Shown here: one piece after another, positions 1 through 4,929 of the stretch | Numbering within the stretch: position 1 is the first letter of the stretch | Layout of the letters: every line of letters begins with the position of its first letter | Assembly: GCA_021736615.1 (NCBI GenBank) | Contig: JAIPFN010000011.1 | Span: 1-7,639, forward strand | Source of the DNA: Phycisphaerae bacterium | GTDB lineage: Bacteria; Planctomycetota; Phycisphaerae; Sedimentisphaerales; Anaerohalosphaeraceae | Length of the DNA stretch: 7,639 nt | Direction of reading: 5' to 3' | The notes under the pieces: model-generated | Told to the model about the DNA's origin: nothing | Database searches by the model: none | The model's input: only the letters and a program-made list of their open reading frames with translations | Translations under genes and position numbers: made by a program

Positions 1-1
1 T

Positions 2-865
2 GGCCGCAAAAAAGGAAACCCGGTTGCAAAGCTGATTAAGGCTTTCGATAGCCCAAGCGCCGACATGCGGGCCGGCGTTTGCACAGCCATAGGTTATCAG
101 GGCGAAAGAGCAGAGCCTGCAATTGATCTGTTAGCCAAAGCTCTTTCGGATAAAGCCTCCACAGTTCGTGTCGCTGCCGCCTATGCAATAATGCGTACCG
201 GCAAGCCCGGCCGCAGGGCAATACCCGACATGCTCAAGGCGGTAGTCAACCAGGAAAAGGAAAGCCCGCTCGAACCGGTTCTGCAGGCGTTGTCTTACAG
301 CCTCGGAGCCGACGGCGTAAGTACCGCACCGCTTTATTTCGTCGGGATATTCCCGTCGACACCCGAAGGAGAAAACCCCCTGGACGGTATCGACCGTGAC
401 ATTCTATATCCGGCTGTTGCACGCATGATCAGTGCACGCTCGGCTCGTATTCGTGACTGCGGAGCCTACGTTTTAAGATATTTCAACCGTGGCGACGTAA
501 AAAATATGGCCCGTGAAATTTACAACCTCGCCAAATACAGAGCTCCTGATTTCGGAATGTTCTCGGACCGGGCATGCGGAAAAGGCATGGATATCCTTGC
601 AAAGTTTCAGATTAGCGACGGCGTCAAAGTATGCGTTGATCATATCTTCGAAGATAGATGGGGCAGCTACTGGCGAGAGCCTCATCATTTTCTGACTTTA
701 CAGGAGTATGGTAAAACAGCGAGCTGCGAGCTTGACCGGCTCAATGACGCAATGTCCAAGCGTAAGGACGACAACCGCAAGATCGTCGAAGAAACGATTA
801 AGGTGATCGAGACCGACAATCGCGACCTAAAACCGGTTACCATTAAGGATTTGCTCGACAAATGA
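2..865 (+). CDS. HEAT-repeat protein, C-terminal part (5' end outside window)
   Basis: The reading frame is open to the left edge, so the first ATG inside the window (65) is not the true start; 287 residues are visible. Visible residues 6-105 read as tandem helical HEAT/PBS-type repeats: helix pairs with alanine/leucine spacing and repeated R-A/R-V positions, e.g. DMRAGVCTAIG, then STVRVAAAYAIMRTG, then EPVLQALSYSLG. A further repeat-like pair lies at about 130-165 (ARIRDCGAYVLRYF). Residues about 165-287 are not clearly repeats and end in a charged helix rich in Lys, Asp and Glu. HEAT arrays are protein-binding scaffolds and no catalytic motif is seen. Planctomycetes carry many large HEAT-repeat proteins of unknown role, some with N-terminal PDZ or DUF6288-type regions; whether this is one cannot be told without the N-terminus. 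The HD-domain gene follows 62 nt downstream on the same strand. Confident of the repeat type, not of function. Confidence 0.8.
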   Translation, partial: GRKKGNPVAKLIKAFDSPSADMRAGVCTAIGYQGERAEPAIDLLAKALSDKASTVRVAAAYAIMRTGKPGRRAIPDMLKAVVNQEKESPLEPVLQALSYSLGADGVSTAPLYFVGIFPSTPEGENPLDGIDRDILYPAVARMISARSARIRDCGAYVLRYFNRGDVKNMAREIYNLAKYRAPDFGMFSDRACGKGMDILAKFQISDGVKVCVDHIFEDRWGSYWREPHHFLTLQEYGKTASCELDRLNDAMSKRKDDNRKIVEETIKVIETDNRDLKPVTIKDLLDK

Positions 866-915
866 CATTCGTGCAAGTCTAAAAGAAATTTATAAATGAA
901 TTTTAACTCGATTAT

Positions 916-919
916 GGAG
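916..919 (+). promoter_or_regulatory. Ribosome binding site of the HD-domain gene
   Basis: GGAG lies 8 nt upstream of the ATG at 928, in an otherwise AT-rich leader. It supports that start codon. Confidence 0.6.
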
Positions 920-927
920 TAACACTC

Positions 928-1503
928 ATGGCAGATTACATCCCGACGAGAGACGATGCCTTGGCTCTTTTAAAGGAATATAATACCGAAGACAGTCTGA
1001 TCAGGCATGCCCTGGCAGTAGAAGGGGTCATGCGGCATTTTGCTGAAAAGCATGGAGAAGATTCCGAGAAATGGGGAATCATCGGTTTGGTCCATGATCT
1101 TGACTATCAGCAGTACCCGGATGAGCATTGCACAAAAACTGCGGAAATTCTCGATTCTCATGGATGGCCCAAAGACTATATTCGCGCCGTTGTATCTCAC
1201 GGATGGGGAATCTGTTCGGATGTCGAACCAGTCGAGACAATGGAGAAGGTTCTTTATGCAGTTGATGAACTGACGGGGCTGGTAGCAACAACGGCATTGG
1301 TAAGGCCATCGAAGTCGGTGCTGGATGTCGAACCGAAATCAGTCAAGAAGAAATGGAAGGATAAGTCATTTGCCGCAAAAGTCAACAGGGAAGTTATCCA
1401 AAAGGGAGCAGAGATGCTTTCGATGGAACTGCCGGAACTGTTCAGGGAAACAATTGCAGGTATGCGTCAAGTTGCAGAGCAAATAGGGCTAAAGGGAAAT
1501 TAG
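928..1503 (+). CDS. HD-superfamily hydrolase (HDIG-type, predicted metal-dependent phosphohydrolase)
   Basis: A complete 191-residue cytoplasmic protein with no signal peptide or membrane segment. It shows the HD-domain metal-ligand pattern: His27 (IRHALAVE), the His56-Asp57 pair (LVHDLDYQQYP), His91 (VVSHGWG) and Asp113 (YAVDELTG). The TAEIL helix and the region around AVDELTGLV resemble the small COG2316-type predicted HD hydrolases of about 185-190 residues, so the length is normal. HD enzymes use bound metal to hydrolyse phosphate esters, often of nucleotides; the substrate of this subgroup is not known to me. The C-terminal 60 residues are Lys/Glu-rich helices (SVKKKWKDKSF). A GGAG site supports the start. 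The gene sits 62 nt after the HEAT-repeat gene and 50 nt before the glycoside hydrolase, which is compatible with cotranscription, but no functional link is evident. Confidence 0.88.
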   Translation: MADYIPTRDDALALLKEYNTEDSLIRHALAVEGVMRHFAEKHGEDSEKWGIIGLVHDLDYQQYPDEHCTKTAEILDSHGWPKDYIRAVVSHGWGICSDVEPVETMEKVLYAVDELTGLVATTALVRPSKSVLDVEPKSVKKKWKDKSFAAKVNREVIQKGAEMLSMELPELFRETIAGMRQVAEQIGLKGN

Positions 1504-1541
1504 TTTTAACATCAAAAATATGAATCAATTATATAACCACG

Positions 1542-1547
1542 AAAGGA
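1542..1547 (+). promoter_or_regulatory. Ribosome binding site of the glycoside hydrolase gene
   Basis: AAAGGA lies 6 nt before the ATG at 1554, in an AT-rich 50-nt spacer. Together with the signal peptide that begins immediately after this ATG, it fixes the start. Confidence 0.6.
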
Positions 1548-1553
1548 TTATAT

Positions 1554-3956
1554 ATGTTTAAGCAGTTTGCTGTAATTTTATTTGTTCTTGTTTTATGCCT
1601 GCCGTGCACATATGTTTTCGCTGATGTCGCAGCAAAACCCGTCACATACGCCGATGGACGGCTTGGTAATGGTATCATTTCAGTTGTTTTTGATGAGCAG
1701 GGGACCTTCTCCATCTTTGATGCAAAGAGCAAGGATACTTTGCTTTCGGACGCTCGGTATGGTTTGCCGCGGGGCAGAAGCGGAAAAGTTGTTAAGATGT
1801 ATGCCGAGGACATAAAGGATGATTTCGGTAACGGAAAACGTGTTATGCTGGAAGTTCACGACTTCGACGATCTGGGTTTCCGGGGATGGGGTAATCGCCC
1901 GTTTGGGTATCTGCTTTATTCGTATTCACTCTATGAAAATAACCCCGCATTGGTTTGTGGTTTCGGCGTTAGGATGCCCAACTATTTTAGCTTTCGACTT
2001 AAAGAAAGCACTCCGCTTGCAGGCGGCAAGTTCTTTGGCGGCAAGGAAATAAAAGAGCCTATGACGCTTAACGGTTCTGCAGGAGCGGAAAAAACGTTGG
2101 TAACAGCCGGGCTTACGCGTCGCAGCGCAAACAGCCTCATGCTCACCGGGCTGGTTGACGGCAGACGCCGCACAGCAGTCTTCGGCGGTCTGGCTAATGA
2201 CGAGTTTGGCAAATTCGCGATCTTGCAGGATGGTTCGCCGACCTTTTACGCTGAAGACCCCATTGGTAAGCTTGTCGACGAGGACCAGACCTATATTGCC
2301 AAAGACACGTTTTACCTTGACGTATTCACGCAGGAGCCTTTCGAAGCTTTGGAGCGTTACGGTCTGGCGATGCGTCTTGCCAACAACGCCTCCCCCAACG
2401 TCTATGACTTCCCAGTGCTCTGCGGCTGGAGTGTCGGCCACATAAGCAAACTGCCCAATGTAAATAATTCGGCTAAACTGATCGAAGAACTCGAACAAGC
2501 CAATAAATGCGGCCTGACTAAATACACAAAAGTTTCTCTTCGCCTCGAACCGGATAAATACCATTTCGACACCGAACAGAGCTGGTGGGACGATGCCCAC
2601 ATGCAAAAGTTCAATCATCTCGTCGAGCCATATGAAACAATAGCCAAGTGGAGCAGGAAAATGAATTCCATGAACGGGGTTCCTTACATCTATATGCAGC
2701 TTGGCATGCCCTCGGATGATTTCGTAAGAAAGTATCCGCAGTACATGCTCTTTAACGACGGCTCCGAAGTTGACAAACGAACTCCCAACAAGAACTGGAA
2801 AAACAAACACCCTCACCATCAGCCGTACGTAACTTATGACTACACCGACAAGGAATACTCCAAACATTTTGTCAAGGTATGGAGCAAGCTTCACACCGAC
2901 GGCATACAAGGTGTAAAGGTTGATTACCCCGCAACAGCCTGGCGTCCGGAAGGTGGCTTTGATGACCGCTACGCTACCACCAATAGTGCATACCGCCGTG
3001 CATTTACGCTGCTGCGTGAGGCGATGGGCAAAGACGGTCTGATCGACGAACGGAATCTCGGCGAGTCTTCACGTCCGTGTCTGGACGTCACTGCCGGTTT
3101 GGTAGACACCCAGCGTACCTGGGGCGACTCCAATAAATTTGTTCCAGAGATGGTATCCAAAAGCGGGCTTCGCTGGTACAAGAACCGTACGGTGTTCAAT
3201 TACTACTCAGACACGAAAGGGGTGCACAATCTATCCGAAGGTATGCTGCAATCGTTGATTACAATGAACTTCCTGACGAGCGGACGCCTGGATCTGGCTA
3301 CTTCATTTTCGCTGTTTACCCCTGAAGTCACTCACATCGTTTCACGAAGCTATCCGCATTATCGGGACGCAAAGACTGCCCGGCCGCTAGATGCATTTAC
3401 CGGCGTCATCGACCCGCAGGTCTATGACCTCGAGCTTTCGCCTGACTGGCACCGGATCGCCCTTTACAACACAACAGAAAAAAGGTCGGTAGTTTCGACG
3501 GCCATAAGCGGCGAGCGTATCAATAACGCAATAGGCCTGGACCCGGCAGGACAATATCACGCCTACGAGTTCTGGACCGACACATATCTTGGCAAACTTC
3601 CCGGTACTGCTCGCATTGAAAGAGAGTTGAGCCCGAACCATTGCGCCATGATTTCAGTTCGCAAAGCCCAGCCTAATCCGCAGGTGATCAGCACCGACCG
3701 CCACATACTTCAGGGCTGGGTTGAGTTAAAAGATATAAAATGGGATGCCAAAAAAAGAACCTTAAGCGGCACGGCTAGTGTAATCGGAGGCGAACCCTTT
3801 AAGATCGTTATCGCGGGCAACGGAGCAAAGCCGCTTAAGTCAGAGGCAAAAGGCGGAAGCTCTGAACTTAAACCTCATGCGGTTGACGGTCTAAGCTGCC
3901 TGACACTCTCTGCAGATGCCAACACGGATATTAAATGGAAGCTGCAATACGAATAA
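1554..3956 (+). CDS. Secreted alpha-galactosidase-like glycoside hydrolase (clan GH-D, GH36-like)
   Basis: A complete 800-residue protein. Residues 1-23 form a Sec signal peptide: Lys3, a hydrophobic core (AVILFVLVLCL) and a probable cleavage after VFA23, so the enzyme is exported. Residues about 28-265 look like an N-terminal beta-sandwich. Residues about 285-600 fit a TIM barrel. Asp457 in GVKVDYP matches the clan GH-D nucleophile motif (KxD), and Asp525 in DTQRTWGDS is a good candidate for the acid/base. The 68-residue spacing is similar to that in GH36 enzymes. Residues about 630-705 suggest the usual C-terminal beta domain, and about 718-800 (GWVELKDIKWD ... LSGTASVIGG) an extra beta module. 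These families retain anomeric configuration and release terminal alpha-galactose or related sugars from polysaccharides and oligosaccharides; the substrate here cannot be read from sequence. Other clan GH-D activities, such as alpha-N-acetylgalactosaminidase, are possible. Confidence 0.8.
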   Translation: MFKQFAVILFVLVLCLPCTYVFADVAAKPVTYADGRLGNGIISVVFDEQGTFSIFDAKSKDTLLSDARYGLPRGRSGKVVKMYAEDIKDDFGNGKRVMLEVHDFDDLGFRGWGNRPFGYLLYSYSLYENNPALVCGFGVRMPNYFSFRLKESTPLAGGKFFGGKEIKEPMTLNGSAGAEKTLVTAGLTRRSANSLMLTGLVDGRRRTAVFGGLANDEFGKFAILQDGSPTFYAEDPIGKLVDEDQTYIAKDTFYLDVFTQEPFEALERYGLAMRLANNASPNVYDFPVLCGWSVGHISKLPNVNNSAKLIEELEQANKCGLTKYTKVSLRLEPDKYHFDTEQSWWDDAHMQKFNHLVEPYETIAKWSRKMNSMNGVPYIYMQLGMPSDDFVRKYPQYMLFNDGSEVDKRTPNKNWKNKHPHHQPYVTYDYTDKEYSKHFVKVWSKLHTDGIQGVKVDYPATAWRPEGGFDDRYATTNSAYRRAFTLLREAMGKDGLIDERNLGESSRPCLDVTAGLVDTQRTWGDSNKFVPEMVSKSGLRWYKNRTVFNYYSDTKGVHNLSEGMLQSLITMNFLTSGRLDLATSFSLFTPEVTHIVSRSYPHYRDAKTARPLDAFTGVIDPQVYDLELSPDWHRIALYNTTEKRSVVSTAISGERINNAIGLDPAGQYHAYEFWTDTYLGKLPGTARIERELSPNHCAMISVRKAQPNPQVISTDRHILQGWVELKDIKWDAKKRTLSGTASVIGGEPFKIVIAGNGAKPLKSEAKGGSSELKPHAVDGLSCLTLSADANTDIKWKLQYE

Positions 3957-4332
3957 TGCAGAATCGAAAAGGAATCACTTTGCAAATATTTCTGAAAAAA
4001 GAATGCAAAGCTTGCTCAGAGAATACATGGGGTATATCTGGCGAGTAAAGGACTAACCTGCCCTGAGATCATGTCCGTCACATCTGCTGCTCGTCGTACC
4101 ATTCAGCAGTGGGCGCATAAGTACAACGAGCAAGGAATTGCTGGCCTAAGAGACAAACCGCCAGTCTGCCGTGCTCCTTACACCGAGCGCATTAATTAAT
4201 CGGAATTGGTATTTCAGCAGTTTTCACTGTTTTGTAAGTCCTTTTTTTATGCCCTTATGGCGCAAATCAGGTGAAAAAGTTCTCTCTCTTTTAGCGGTTC
4301 TGAATCAAACTGTTGTCTTGATTGCCAATTCA
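3957..4332. other. Intergenic region between convergent gene blocks
   Basis: This 376-nt gap separates the glycoside hydrolase stop from the sigma-factor stop on the opposite strand. Its first half holds a transposase remnant, described separately. The second half (4200-4332) is AT-rich with no recognisable gene. It contains a T7 run at 4242-4248, a weak 6-bp inverted repeat AATCAA/TTGATT (4303-4308 with 4318-4323), and an imperfect inverted repeat CGGAATTGG/CCAATTC at its edges. No strong hairpin directly followed by a T-run was found on either strand, although two converging transcripts should end here. Confidence 0.6.
3996..4199 (+). pseudogene. Remnant of an IS630-like transposase (N-terminal helix-turn-helix only)
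   Basis: This 67-codon frame runs from just after a stop at 3993 to a stop at 4197-4199. It reads AKLAQRIHGVYLASKGLTC, then a helix-turn-helix (PEIMSVTSAARRTIQQW), then HKYNEQGIAGLRDKP. That order (xxEIxxxxxxxxRTIxxW, then YNExGIxGLRDKP) is the hallmark of the N-terminal DNA-binding domain of IS630-type and related transposases. It then degenerates (PPVCRAPYTERIN) where a proline/glycine-rich linker and the DDE catalytic domain should follow, and those are absent. There is no convincing start codon or ribosome binding site, since the only in-frame ATG lies inside the helix-turn-helix. It is therefore read as a dead fragment of an insertion sequence. A small regulatory protein seems unlikely. 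Confidence 0.6.
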
Positions 4333-4902
4333 TTAATCCTTCTGCAGCACCAATTCCTCTCTTAACTTTTTATAGGCTCTTACAAGCAAGGATTCTACCG
4401 AAGACTGAGACCATCCTGTCTGTTTTGAAATTTCAGCATGGCTTATCCCTTCGATCTTATGCATCTTAACTACTGTTCGCTGACGCGTATTAAGTTTTCC
4501 CAGAGCTTTTCTGACTGCAAAGATCTTCTCGTTTTTCTCATTTACCCCACAAGGATGCTCATTAGTGATCTTTAATAGCTCGGTTATTTGAGAATTTTCA
4601 ATAGCTGTCCTCTTTTGCCTTCGTTTTTCATCGAGACACAGATTGACTACGATCCTGTATAACCAGGTCGTAAACTCGGCATCGGGCCTGTATTTTGGCG
4701 CAGCTTGCCGGACGCGAAGAAATACTTCCTGACAAACATCCTCGGCGAGAGACCATTGCCCCAGAATACGGTATGCAAGAGCCAGCACTTTCTCTTTATG
4801 ACGAATATAGAGAAGACCAAGCCCGGAACTATTCCCCTGTGCAATTGAGCGCATCAACTGGCAGTCATCCAAAGCCTGGTCATTTTCATCGGTTAACGAC
4901 AT
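4333..4902 (-). CDS. ECF-family RNA polymerase sigma factor (sigma-70 family)
   Basis: A complete 189-residue protein of normal ECF length. Residues about 25-95 are sigma region 2: helix LYIRHKEKVLALAYRILG, the core-binding stretch AEDVCQEVFLRVR (53-65), and the -10 recognition part FTTWLYRIVVNLCLDEKRR (77-95). A polar linker follows (about 96-125). Residues about 126-185 are region 4, with the -35 binding helix-turn-helix ISHAEISKQTGWSQSSVESL (153-172) and the basic helix VRAYKKLREEL. There is no region 3, which is typical of ECF sigmas. Such factors redirect RNA polymerase to a small regulon, usually under control of an anti-sigma factor, but no anti-sigma gene is visible. The gene starts 27 nt after the stop of the large protease gene on the same strand, so the two are probably cotranscribed. 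No clear Shine-Dalgarno sequence precedes the ATG, so translation may depend on coupling, or the start may be further in (Met17). Confidence 0.93.
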   Translation of the reverse strand: MSLTDENDQALDDCQLMRSIAQGNSSGLGLLYIRHKEKVLALAYRILGQWSLAEDVCQEVFLRVRQAAPKYRPDAEFTTWLYRIVVNLCLDEKRRQKRTAIENSQITELLKITNEHPCGVNEKNEKIFAVRKALGKLNTRQRTVVKMHKIEGISHAEISKQTGWSQSSVESLLVRAYKKLREELVLQKD

Positions 4903-4929
4903 AAGTCAAATTGCTTTATTCTTAAGGGT

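Noticed and set aside
65..67. ATG as start of the HEAT-repeat protein
   Set aside because: The same frame stays open to the window edge and the upstream residues (NPVAKLIKAFDSPSAD) already fit a HEAT repeat, so this Met is internal.
1554..1622. Lipoprotein signal peptide in the glycoside hydrolase (cysteines at 15 and 18)
   Set aside because: The residues before the cysteines (LVLC, CLPC) do not fit a lipobox, while VFA before Asp24 is a good signal peptidase I site.
1926..2909. A 327-codon open frame on the - strand inside the glycoside hydrolase gene
   Set aside because: It lies wholly antisense to a gene with a signal peptide and catalytic motifs, its translation shows no recognisable domain, and it has the look of a codon-usage shadow.
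3978..4010. Hairpin CTTTGCA ... TGCAAAG just after the glycoside hydrolase as a terminator
   Set aside because: The stem is interrupted by a five-base bulge, is A/T-rich, overlaps the transposase remnant and is not followed by a T-run.
4242..4264. T7 run next to the hairpin TGCCCTTATGGCGCA as an intrinsic terminator
   Set aside because: On the + strand the T-run precedes the hairpin, and on the - strand the hairpin is followed by A residues, so the order is wrong on both strands.
4171..4365. A 64-codon + strand frame across the intergenic region
   Set aside because: It has no ribosome binding site, a hydrophobic but unfamiliar translation, and it overlaps the 3' end of the sigma-factor gene.
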